NCBI GenBank assembly: GCA_945870505.1
Contig: CAMBSN010000007.1
Coordinates: forward strand, 1-59,132
Length of the DNA stretch: 59,132 bases
Source: Candidatus Kuenenia stuttgartensis
Lineage (GTDB): Bacteria; Planctomycetota; Planctomycetia; Pirellulales; UBA1268
Direction of reading: 5' to 3'
Positions 21,801-33,847 of this stretch are shown in pieces. Below the pieces are notes generated by a model that searched no databases, had not been told where the DNA came from, and saw nothing but the letters and a program-made list of their open reading frames with translations. The position numbers and the translations under genes are program-made. Within the stretch, counting starts at the first letter, position 1. Each line of letters starts with the position of its first letter.

Positions 21801-24800
21801 CGCCGCCTTCCAGCGCGGAGTCGACGGACCGGGCGAGCACGTTTCCGGCGGCGTCGAGCAGTTCGATCATCGCGTCGAGCGACGACGAGGTCTTGTCGAG
21901 ATCGAGCCAGACCTCCGAGCCCGCCGAGCCGGTGAACTGGTAGGTGTCGACGTCGGACGGGGTGTCGGGGGAGATGGTCCCGTGCACCTGGAATCCGAGG
22001 CGACGGTTCGCGTCGCCCGACTTCTCCTGAGCGCTGTCCGCGGAGTTCGACCCGGTCGCGAAGTTGCCCGCCAGCACTCCGAGCGCCTGGGCGTCGGTCA
22101 CGGAGTCGTTCCGACCCAGGCCGCCGGTGTATGCCTTCTCCGCCTCGATGGCGATCGCCACGTTGCGATCGTTCGAATACGGCATGAACGCTAGGCTCCG
22201 CCAGTCATTCGCCGCAGCAGACGTACTGGTGCCATCCGTGTTGGTGTCCTTAACGATGTTGCCGAGCGGGTCGAGGCCGGCTCCCACCGTGTCGTCGCGG
22301 AGCGACGTAACGATCACCGGGTAGCTGGGCTGACCGACGATCTGCACCGTGCCCCCGATGCGGTCGTCGATGTCGAGGCCGTAGCCCGAAGCCGTGAAGC
22401 CGGCGTTGGGGCCGAGGAGTTTGACGATGAGGCTCTCCGTCGGCCTGCTCACGAGCCGCAATCCGGTGGCCGTGTGGAAGTTCTTGACGATGATCTCGCC
22501 GGTCACCACGTGCACGATGTCGGTGTCGTCCCAGACGCCCTCGACCGTGATCTGCTCAGCGCGAACCGCCATGCCGGCCGTCGCGGCCACGCTCGTAGAG
22601 AACGACATCCGGTTGCTGCGGACGAGGGGCCCGGCGTTGTCGTCGAACCCGGTGAATCGATCGATGCCGCCCGTGCTCCGCCCGGTGTCGGGCCGGTCGA
22701 CGTCGGACAGGGCGTTGGCATTTATGCTGACGACGGCGCCAGCGTTCGCCCGGAAGTCGTTGGCCACAATGATCGGCTGGGCGCCCCGCACGAAGACGGT
22801 CGCCGCGTCGTTGGTGCCGCGGCCATTGCGATTCGAGGTGGCCCTGCCCGAGGCGTTGTTCTCGAGTCGGCTGTTCGTCAGCCGGAGGTCCGCCTGGTGC
22901 ACCTCGATCACGTTGAAGGCGTCGAACGTGCCTTCGATCGGCGTGGTGCCGCCGCCGAACGCGATGTAGGCCTGGTCGAGGCTCACCTTTGAGCCGGCGT
23001 TGGCGACGATCCCGCCCCAGTCGCCGCCTGTCAGGCCGCCGATCGGGTTCCCGAAGGCGTCGAACTTGTCGGGTTGATTGCCGTTAGTGTCGAACGTGCC
23101 GCCGGCGCCGAAGCGGTTGTCGCCGAGCGACGTGAGGATCACCCGCTGGCCCGGGGTGCCCTCGGCGATCAGCTGCGACACGCCGCGCTCCAGCTCGATC
23201 CGCGCGCCCTGCATCTTCACGACCACGCCGGGGTCGAAGGCCAGCCGGCCGCTCGGCCGTGCCACGACGACGCCGGCGCCTTTCTTCATCTCATAGCCGC
23301 CGGCCCCGCCGGTGATCACCAGGTTCTCCTGGAGGACGTAGACCACGTCGGTGCTCCGCAGCCGGGCCGGCACGTCCAGATGCTCCAGCGGCCTGCCGAA
23401 TCCCGTGTCGATCTTGATGAACAGTCCGTTGATCGAGTTGTCGATGAGCCGGTTGCCGCGGAGCTCGGGCCCGATCCGGCCGGGGGAGTCCTCGAAGCTG
23501 TTGGGCGTGGCGGCGAGTGCCGGACCGGCGCTCCTCGTGACGGTGCTGAAGGCGATCGTCGGCCGGGCGCTCTCAAGCTGGATCGGCGCCAGGGAGACGA
23601 GCTGCGAGTCCACCAGCACCTGCCCGCCGCCGTAGGAGATCGTCGCCTGGCTCACCGTATTGACGAACGCCTTCTTCGAAGCCGCGTCAGAATCCTCACG
23701 GAATACAATCCCGCCCCACTGGCCGCCGTTTGGCTTCGGGCCAGCACCGTCGGAGTCTCCGCCGACCGAGTCGTCGTGGTACGACGTGAAGACCACGTTG
23801 TTGCCCGGGGTGCCCAGCACCTGCAGCGCGGCGCCGGCCCGCGACGTGCCCGCCAGAGGCGACGAGCTGCCGACGTCGATCATCGCGGCGCGCAGCTTGA
23901 GGATGGCCCCGGCGTCGATCATGGCTGTGACGCCCTTGGGAACCGTGAACGTCGAGCCGTCCGCGAGCGGCCGCCCAGCGAGGTCGGTGCCGATCAGGTA
24001 CGGGCGACCGGCGTCGTTGCCGAGGATTCGGATGAGCGACCTGGATCCGATGGCGTCGATCGCTGACTTAATGGTCGAATACGGCGCCGCGAGCGAGCCG
24101 CTGCCGCCGGCTGCGGCCGACTTGTCGACGAACACGGTGTCGGCGAGCGCCGCGGTGCGGAACCAGAACGAGTGCACCCCGCCGGGCGCGCCGTCCCGGT
24201 CGCCGTCGAGGGCGGTTCCCGAGACGTCCACCACCGTGGTGCCCGCGGTGGAGGCGGGGGTGAAGCGGAGCCGGGCCTCGTAGAGGCCTTCGGTGCGGCC
24301 CCCGATGCCCGAATCCGGCAGCTCGGCATTGAAGGCCGTGTTGCCCACGCTCGAGACGGCGAGGAAGTAGGTGCCGCGTTCGAGCGTCAGCCCGACGAAG
24401 GAATCCCGCCCGTAGTAGTCGTCGTTGCGGGCGACCAGCGTTCTCACCGCCTTGCCGTTGACGACGTCTTCGCGGTACAGCGAGAGCACGCTGTCCAGTT
24501 TGCTGGCAATCTCCTGGCCCGGCCTGGCGATCACGGTCTCGGCGGAGAAAGTTCCCGGCTCCTGAAGCTCGAATCGATAGAGATCGACGTCGCTGCCGTT
24601 GGGCTGATAGCGTTGCCGGAGGTGAATGGCGTCGTAGTCGCCCGGGAACACCGCTTCGCCGGGCAGCCCGCTGCCCATGATCGAGGGCAGGTCGTAGGAG
24701 TGGCCGAGCCCGAGCGCATGCCCGATCTCGTGCATCGCGACGTCGAACCAATAGCCGCCGTACTCGCTCTGGCCCCAGTCGATGGTCGAGTTGAGCACCA

Positions 24801-26184
24801 CGTTGTTGCCACCCCCGAGGCCGGCGACGCCGGTGACGGACGTGTTCGGATCGAGAGCCCGCAGGTCGCCTGTGGCAATTGTGATGCCGTTCTCGGGCGT
24901 CTCCACGAACCGCACGCCTGCGACGAGGCTGTAAAGCTCGAAGATTTCCCGGGCCCGCTGCTTCTGCGCCTCGGTGATCACGTTCTGGAGGGGATTGCCC
25001 TGCGGATCGGAGCCGTAGTCGGGGCGGAAGTTGTATTCGATCACGTTGATCCCGGTGGAGGGATCGACGCGGGCGAACGGCAGGCCGTGGGCTCCGCTGT
25101 CGACCGTGGTGTTGCGATGCCCCGGTTCGTCCACCGTGCCGGGCTGGCTCGGGAAGCCGATATCGCCGACGGGCGTCTTCACCGTGGCTCGCGGGTCGAT
25201 CGATCCCTGCAGCGTCGTCAGCGTGGGGGAAGCGGCGCCGCCGTCGGTCTGCCCGAGGGTGCCGAGATTCTGGGCGGTAGCGAACGCGGAGTTCTCGTCG
25301 GTGCCCTCCGCCTGCGGAGTGAGCGTCGTAACGGACTGGCCGCCGATCTCCAAGCGGAACACCGCGCCATCGGGGAGGTCGGTCGCGAACCGCAGCCGGG
25401 CCCGACCGGTGGCGGCGTCGAGCGTCACGGCGGAGGGAACGAGGGCGGTACCAACGTCGTCGCCGGCGGCATCGACGGCGATCAGTCGGTAGAGTGAGGC
25501 GGTCTCGGCGGACGACTTCAACAGGGGTTCGTCCGTGTTGAAGTACACGTCGACCGAATCGCGATCCTGCGACAACGCGCCGCCGACCCGCGTGACCGGC
25601 TGCGGAACGACGGCCCTCACAAATGCGCCGAGTTGGAGACGCAGGTCGATCGTCGAAGCGTTCACAGTCCCGCGATTGGTGGACCGAAGGCCAGCTCCGA
25701 TGATGATCTGGTAGCTGTCGTCCGGGAGCGTGTCCTTGAACCGGATCACGATCTGGTTCTGGTTCGGGGCGTCGTCTACGAGGATGCTCCCGAACTCGAC
25801 AGGGACGTCCGTAAATGCTCCAGCGTTACCGAAGGCGTCGCCACCACGGCCGGTTCGTCGCATTGAGATCGAACCAAGTGAAGCCGCACTGCTGTCGATC
25901 ACGACACCGGGGCTGAACCGCAGCGTGATCTGCTGGGGCGCCTCGACGAGCGTCGGCGCTGCCCCGGGGTCTCCTGTGACGTAAAAGGGAGTCGCGGTTT
26001 CGGCATAGGCGGAAACCACGTCGAACGCCATGACGCGGCGAGACTCGAGCCGCTCCATAAGATGGACGGACCGCAGTCTCTGGGATCGGGAAGCCTCGCG
26101 CCGCCGCTGTGGTGCCGGCCGGCCGTGACCTTCGCGGATGAAACTGCGTGCGATGCCCAGTCGTCGAAATGAGAACAGACTCAT
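12877..26184 (-). CDS. Giant LEPR-type protein with matrixin-like metalloprotease, PPC, FN3 and ten Ig-like repeats (4435 aa)
   Basis: ATG 26184 was chosen because AGGA lies 10 nt upstream and the LEPR-like motif (MERLESRRVMA, residues 43-53) then takes its usual N-terminal place; a start at 26271 is possible but adds an unremarkable Arg/His-rich leader. Domains in order: an Ig-like N-terminal region; a metzincin-type zinc protease motif HEIGHALGLGH with H485, E486, H489 and H495; a pre-peptidase C-terminal (PPC) domain near 527-618; pectate-lyase-like beta-helix segments about 680-1350; two more PPC-like domains near 1395 and 1695; a beta-propeller-like region about 1900-2250; a laminin/MAM-like stretch near 2300-2550; a fibronectin type III domain near 3150-3235; then ten Big_12-like Ig repeats of about 99 residues (about 3320-4310), each carrying a FTLSEPSTTF-like strand. 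The C-terminus (KATFYWRRA) has no known anchor. Confidence 0.88.
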   Translation of the reverse strand: MSLFSFRRLGIARSFIREGHGRPAPQRRREASRSQRLRSVHLMERLESRRVMAFDVVSAYAETATPFYVTGDPGAAPTLVEAPQQITLRFSPGVVIDSSAASLGSISMRRTGRGGDAFGNAGAFTDVPVEFGSILVDDAPNQNQIVIRFKDTLPDDSYQIIIGAGLRSTNRGTVNASTIDLRLQLGAFVRAVVPQPVTRVGGALSQDRDSVDVYFNTDEPLLKSSAETASLYRLIAVDAAGDDVGTALVPSAVTLDAATGRARLRFATDLPDGAVFRLEIGGQSVTTLTPQAEGTDENSAFATAQNLGTLGQTDGGAASPTLTTLQGSIDPRATVKTPVGDIGFPSQPGTVDEPGHRNTTVDSGAHGLPFARVDPSTGINVIEYNFRPDYGSDPQGNPLQNVITEAQKQRAREIFELYSLVAGVRFVETPENGITIATGDLRALDPNTSVTGVAGLGGGNNVVLNSTIDWGQSEYGGYWFDVAMHEIGHALGLGHSYDLPSIMGSGLPGEAVFPGDYDAIHLRQRYQPNGSDVDLYRFELQEPGTFSAETVIARPGQEIASKLDSVLSLYREDVVNGKAVRTLVARNDDYYGRDSFVGLTLERGTYFLAVSSVGNTAFNAELPDSGIGGRTEGLYEARLRFTPASTAGTTVVDVSGTALDGDRDGAPGGVHSFWFRTAALADTVFVDKSAAAGGSGSLAAPYSTIKSAIDAIGSRSLIRILGNDAGRPYLIGTDLAGRPLADGSTFTVPKGVTAMIDAGAILKLRAAMIDVGSSSPLAGTSRAGAALQVLGTPGNNVVFTSYHDDSVGGDSDGAGPKPNGGQWGGIVFREDSDAASKKAFVNTVSQATISYGGGQVLVDSQLVSLAPIQLESARPTIAFSTVTRSAGPALAATPNSFEDSPGRIGPELRGNRLIDNSINGLFIKIDTGFGRPLEHLDVPARLRSTDVVYVLQENLVITGGAGGYEMKKGAGVVVARPSGRLAFDPGVVVKMQGARIELERGVSQLIAEGTPGQRVILTSLGDNRFGAGGTFDTNGNQPDKFDAFGNPIGGLTGGDWGGIVANAGSKVSLDQAYIAFGGGTTPIEGTFDAFNVIEVHQADLRLTNSRLENNASGRATSNRNGRGTNDAATVFVRGAQPIIVANDFRANAGAVVSINANALSDVDRPDTGRSTGGIDRFTGFDDNAGPLVRSNRMSFSTSVAATAGMAVRAEQITVEGVWDDTDIVHVVTGEIIVKNFHTATGLRLVSRPTESLIVKLLGPNAGFTASGYGLDIDDRIGGTVQIVGQPSYPVIVTSLRDDTVGAGLDPLGNIVKDTNTDGTSTSAAANDWRSLAFMPYSNDRNVAIAIEAEKAYTGGLGRNDSVTDAQALGVLAGNFATGSNSADSAQEKSGDANRRLGFQVHGTISPDTPSDVDTYQFTGSAGSEVWLDLDKTSSSLDAMIELLDAAGNVLARSVDSALEGGVVNNDFQLDIGLAADAVYTLAHGGAVGESLTGVIYDFSDPLAPVRVQTFTCAADGVLTFRNVLGQPASPAVSGGFDAATGEITITYAAPVATVVQFQYRYVEGSLSVATRGIAQALGKDAWRGGDFYSLNPRDPGMRVVLPGRVGASASYFIRVRSQPRYDAATTAADYEAALANPASLTDGASSGRYELRLRLRQPDEKPGSTVRYADIRYPATGIDVQGLPRNSLLAGETGETAIDANDAYGTAQYVGNLLQTDRNTISIAGRISTATDVDWYTFALNYEQIQAIAGVNASGQTFATMFDIDYADGFRGDLTLSVFDDSGRLIYVGRDSNVADDQPGASQGNDFDDLLRGSVGVLDPFIGSVTLPAGTPTNAGGFTAGGQVAAPTAGQQRRYYVAVSSNEQLPAQLNFTFQSAAANPSVRLEPISSLRRVVEDHIGFSGYTSGSSTVVAPATAKPLIDVLNLSAHATPFTLRDVTLFASSATGLFTFDAVTGTRETTVPTSIGNTRIGDLDMRRDGKLYAYAGVPGSAATVGRLFELDPGNPTPPSQSDDGIPNPDADDPLNFETRSDDVTALAFRRTSAGSFSELWFAVSVTSPSGVATASKLYRADNGGTATTDATATANQKSDDSTTLGFRGTLAGMVVTGMQFVDEVGAKILGVTRDGRFIEIKPGNKTDPDDIAPINAAVTTLQNFAPQLQAIGAAGFEGLASAPLNLQAGRFAGTLFALTDNGQLCAIDPVTSTLIDVPEWGGFFSPSLGTGLTGIAFSPLDFNLWHPTTARGGDAGHGVPAAADGSRGTSTVVTVTDGAGNDRNQTQGGGGVSMYFGIEEYAGAPTPYLNYDATRGQFGIMSNAVHEDLTAGAAIGSSSGRQGNYNLPGGAYGSLTTNAFSLEGSAYADRATLYFNYFLDTQKASGKSDQMRDSARVLFSVDAGLTWQLLATNNSSLSSPNTINAELPAFASVSSKISTNTNQHVQQLFDGTGTWRQARIDLGQFAGSASIQLRFDFSTAGEFDAAQPWSASRKTQADVASSDVVVLDSVADLQVGDSVAGKGIPANTTVAAVDAATNEVTLSGPVTLLAEAVLSFTSASRLLNNIDGEAGTTGNFTNAERGQQNDFEGFYIDDIIVGFAERGEMVTGAAASQTDFFALNTPPNSNTVPVQTLFGEYQLEIRRGTDHLVEGQVYQVFDTNTGLIGANSRALGIGDVLGDANLPREQGSFVIENNLISNAGGYGILVDAAGRDGESDMPHPGVARNLPVLNGSRLVAGTVIANNVIAASGTAGILFSGDANTGPGPAAVVPFGKIVNNTIFGGLVLDVTAATVSGSDTVTLASATSYDGLRIGMLVSGPGMRPGARLVQKLGNRQVRLSATATTTAASAALRFVEATTSATGVSVTENASPTLLNNVFANLATGVRVDASSAPRTVVATSAFANTTTAVTGVVQSQGITLANDPFVNAAAGNFYPVQGSTIIDSALNSLQDRTDFIAVNAPVGIGASPILAPDRDLFGQLRSDDPGQASQPGLGGNVFKDRGAIDRVDYAQPYAMIATPLDDGLDDLAATSPNVVVLRNAARGQTNFVLQLNDVGIGVDKSSVIAEAFSLRWEGTPLVEGTDYVFRYLETSNRVVFESASVFRLGAYVIVARSRENGPDGQALLVDYANNTLLPNNSDGTTTFSVTLADGPNAPTDLAGMIGDGFIDLTWAAPTADNGSPIFDYEVEYSANGTFPGSVIPQAASATTSRRLIGLVNGTIYSLRVRAVNAAGVGDWSQVISQLMPLATPSIALTNDTGDSTTDGITSDGAVSVGGLSTTSGADWQYSLDGGSSWSSGAGSAFTITDGVYPLGSIRARQMFPAGNPKTSGIGANTTAFTIDSIAPSIAITSDTSSIRSGDTVVISFRLSEPSSTFGSDDVTVSGGRLSGFAGSGTTYTADFTPLGAGPGLVSVLAGTFADLAGNPNLSGELSTPITIDDVSPTLVISSDNVLLRAGQTATLTFTLSEPSTTFAQSDIDVSGGTLSGFTGSGSVYTAIFTPLANSTVAGTVAVAMGAFTDLAKNPNTAAALPVPLSINTITPTVAITSAKATLKAGETATITFAISEVTASFTADDVAVIGGLLSGFTGSGVLYTALFTPFADSTVPGMVAVAAGRFTNAIGNGNDAGALANPIAIDTVLPGVTISSNKANLQAGEVAVVTFVLSKPSASFTVDDITLTGGVLSNFTGAGHTYSADFVPLADSTADGTVAVAAGRFFDAAGNPNALGSLVSPIKIDTQRPTVTITSDRSVLRSLRTATVTFTLSESSSTFGAEDVSVTGGTLTNFAGSGLTYTAVFTPDSNAMTVGTVRVAAGTFSDAAGNPNVAGALSPPMTIDTIVPTVAISSSVSTLRAGQTAVITFTLSEPSTTFTAEDITVTGGTLSSFAGAGQDYTAIYTPLLESTVPGTVKIASRSFFDTAENPNTAAELLPAIVIDTVLPTVAIAVNKSALRAGETAIVTFTLSKPSTTFTLADVAVAGGSLSAFGGSGTSYNAVFTPAVNSTSAATFTVAAGGFTDAAGNENATGFLSPPLSIDTVRPTVAITTDRPILRTQRVANLTFVLSEPSTSFGIDDIVVTGGTLSGFTGSGTSYSAVFTPFNNVTMNGSVSVPEGRFVDSFGNGNLASALSPAIIIDTVVPTIAIASSTTTLRAGQTALISFTLSEPSTTFTAEDIAVGGGTLASFGGSGRLYSAVFTPLTGSTVPGTISVAAKKFFDAANNPSAAGSLAPPIVTDTVAPSVVITSSKTRLGIGETATLTFTLSEPSTTFSSSAIKATGGTISNFGGGGRSFTATFTPTPNVAGTAVIRVPAARFTDAVGNPNTVARLKPDIVLDTVLTASASANGVVLATTAAASPSLTTKVRTISVSFNAPVTGFNPSALRIYYTGPSGSTTAVALSGTTITGGGSTYTVTLPATAASLSGLYQFDLGGPGTSIVSTGGGMPSKATFYWRRA

Positions 26185-26573
26185 GGAATGTGGATCCTGG
26201 GAGAGCCTAAAGGAACCGGGGTGTCGCCTGTGCGAGAGATCATCGACGTGCCGACACGGCTGCAACGGCACCTCTGCCGACTGCCAGCGGCGACGCTCGG
26301 GAACCCCTCATAGGAGTGAAATCAAGGAAACTACAGGTGGACTCCGCGCAGGTCAATGAATCGGACAACCGGGTCCGGCAAAGCCGAAAAAACAAACGAA
26401 ACTCGCAGTCCGCCCCCAGTCGGTGCGAGCGACATCGAAGGCACGGCCCCCGGCATCTCCCCAGGTTACGCGACCCGCAGAAAGAACCCGTAGCCGCAGG
26501 TTGGTAACCTGCGGAGAAAGACGGTTGGCTGAAGTGGGCACAGGTTGAAAACCTGTGCTACGGGGAAGCGGTG
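26185..26573. other. Intergenic gap between uvrA and the metalloprotease giant
   Basis: A 389-bp gap on the path from the uvrA stop to the giant's start. AGGA (minus strand; plus-strand 26195-26198) is the likely ribosome binding site of the giant. Two family A palindromes lie near the uvrA end. The middle (26290-26480) contains no frame with planctomycete-like coding features and no promoter I can defend. Confidence 0.5.
26494..26558. repeat. Two family A palindromes downstream of uvrA
   Basis: Perfect palindromes at 26494-26514 (outer arms CCG/CGG, loop GGT) and 26538-26558 (outer arms GCA/TGC, loop GAA), both with the CAGGTT/AACCTG core and 9-bp arms. They start 15 bp beyond the uvrA stop codon, where they could act as 3' hairpins of the uvrA transcript. 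Confidence 0.85.
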
Positions 26574-32723
<6,150 letters not shown>

Positions 32724-32775
32724 GAGCGGCTAGCGGCGCGAGGGGCGTGCGGGATCGGCCGCGGTATTGTAGCGC

Positions 32776-32804
32776 TGGACAGCCCCTGCCGAGTGCCGTA
32801 CGAT
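32776..32804 (+). promoter_or_regulatory. Sigma-70-type promoter of the tRNA-Ala gene
   Basis: TGGACA at 32776-32781 and TACGAT at 32799-32804 are separated by 17 bp and place the transcription start near 32811, about 38 nt before the tRNA. It lies in the divergent gap between uvrA and the tRNA. Confidence 0.55.
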
Positions 32805-32848
32805 CGGGTTTCCCGTGGGAAAAACGGCTGGACGGCCGTTCCCGGTAC

Positions 32849-32921
32849 GGGGCGGTAGCTCAACTGGGAGAGCGCGGCGTTCGCAATGCCGAGGTTGGGA
32901 GTTCGATCCTCCTCCGCTCCA
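32849..32921 (+). tRNA. tRNA-Ala, anticodon CGC
   Basis: A 73-nt cloverleaf. The acceptor stem GGGGCGG pairs with CCGCTCC and contains G3-U70, the identity element of alanine tRNAs. The D arm is GCTC/GAGC, the anticodon stem CGGCG/TGCCG closes the loop TTCGCAA with anticodon CGC (reads GCG), the variable loop is AGGTT, and the T arm GGGAG-TTCGATC-CTCCT follows. The discriminator is A and the CCA end is not encoded. Confidence 0.95.
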
Positions 32922-33034
32922 TTACACGGCCGAAATGCCATCCATGGCCATTTCGGCCTTGAGTCTCTCACGCGGCCCTCCGGGCCTTGCCGCGATTACA
33001 CGCCTGAAATGCCATCCATGGCCATTTCAGCCTT
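32921..33034. repeat. Family D: 40-bp palindromic direct repeat attached to the tRNA-Ala 3' end
   Basis: Copies at 32921-32960 and 32995-33034 both begin ATTACACG and contain GAAATGCCATCCATGGCC. Copy 1 begins on the tRNA discriminator base. Each copy folds on itself: copy 1 with a 10-bp stem (GGCCGAAATG/CATTTCGGCC), copy 2 with a C-G pair changed to T-A in the stem. A 34-bp spacer holds GGCCCTCCGGGCC. It may process or terminate the tRNA transcript, or be a remnant of integration at the tRNA. Confidence 0.7.
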
Positions 33035-33046
33035 GCCTGGAAGTAG

Positions 33047-33126
33047 CACAGGTTGGCAACCTGTGGCTTTCACGTAGCACAGGTTTCCAACCCGTGTCGT
33101 GTTCTGAGCAGGTTGACAACCTGCTC
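33047..33126. repeat. Cluster of three family A palindromes upstream of the sigma factor
   Basis: Copies at 33047-33065 (CACAGGTT-GGC-AACCTGTG), 33078-33096 (imperfect, AACCCGTG on the right arm) and 33106-33126 (GAGCAGGTT-GAC-AACCTGCTC). More degenerate half-sites follow to about 33200. A reading frame passes through them into the sigma factor gene but encodes only the repeat-derived motif FQPV, so it is not part of the gene. Confidence 0.8.
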
Positions 33127-33208
33127 TACGTTTGGGAACTCAGGTTTCCAAACGGTGTATTTCGCCAGGGCTGGTTTCCCGCTGGTTAAAAACCTGCGCG
33201 CCGGACGT

Positions 33209-33214
33209 CATAAT
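33209..33214 (+). promoter_or_regulatory. Possible -10 box directly upstream of the sigma factor ATG
   Basis: CATAAT ends 6 nt before the ATG at 33221, and TTAAAA lies 17 bp further upstream (33186-33191). If used, transcription would start at or next to the ATG, giving a leaderless message. No Shine-Dalgarno is visible before this ATG, which fits. Confidence 0.35.
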
Positions 33215-33220
33215 CGTGGC

Positions 33221-33847
33221 ATGGCCACGGATTCGACGGTGATGCCGCAACCGGTGCGCGATCCCTCCACGGAGCTCATGCTCCGGGTGCGCGATGGCGA
33301 CGCTGATGCCTTCGCCGACCTCGTCGTCGCCTGGCAGGACCGGCTCGTCACCCTCTTCCTGCATCACACCGGCGACCATGCCACCGCTGAGGATCTCGCG
33401 CAGGAAGTCTTTCTGCGCGTCTATCGGGCGCGGGCCACGTATCAGCCGACGGCGAAGTTCACTACCTGGATCCACACCATCGCCAACAACGTGGCGAGCG
33501 ACCTCCGCCAGCGGGCCTACCGCCGGCTCGAACGGGGTGTGCCGGCGAACACGTCGGCATCGTCGTCGATGATTGGCCTCGACCAACTCGCCGTCGCCGC
33601 CAGCGGTTTTCTGCCGACGCGGCGCGCCGACCGCACCGAACTGCAGGCGGTGGTTCGCGACGCGATTGCCGGTCTCAATGAGCGGCAGCGGATGGCGGTG
33701 CTCCTGGCGAAGTTCGAACAGTGTTCCTACGAAGAGATCGCCACCGCGATGGGGCTCACCGTGCCGGCCGTGAAGTCGCTCCTCTTTCGGGCCCGCGACC
33801 AGCTTCGGATTGCGATCGAGCCGTATCTGCAGGGAGACCGGTCATGA
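33221..33847 (+). CDS. ECF-type RNA polymerase sigma factor
   Basis: A 208-aa sigma-70 family protein of the extracytoplasmic-function type, which directs RNA polymerase to a regulon in response to an envelope or stress signal. Region 2 is seen in DADAFADLVVAWQDRLVTLFLHHTGDH... with the core-binding stretch AEDLAQEVFLRVYRA and the -10 recognition stretch TWIHTIANNVASDLRQ. Region 4 is in LNERQRMAVLLAKFEQCSYEEIATAMGLTVPAVKSLLFRARDQLR, a helix-turn-helix. There is no region 1 or 3 and no extra C-terminal domain. ATG 33221 was chosen because upstream sequence is made of repeats. The stop overlaps the ATG of the next gene (ATGA), so the two are translationally coupled. Confidence 0.9.
   Translation: MATDSTVMPQPVRDPSTELMLRVRDGDADAFADLVVAWQDRLVTLFLHHTGDHATAEDLAQEVFLRVYRARATYQPTAKFTTWIHTIANNVASDLRQRAYRRLERGVPANTSASSSMIGLDQLAVAASGFLPTRRADRTELQAVVRDAIAGLNERQRMAVLLAKFEQCSYEEIATAMGLTVPAVKSLLFRARDQLRIAIEPYLQGDRS

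Noticed and set aside
24172-25497. 441-codon plus-strand frame opposite the metalloprotease giant
   Set aside because: It lies exactly opposite the HEXXH region, whose minus-strand reading is clearly a protease; the plus translation is Arg/Val/Glu-rich with no domain.
33053-33220. N-terminal extension of the sigma factor
   Set aside because: It is translated family A repeat (FQPV-type peptides), not protein; the sigma homology begins after 33221.
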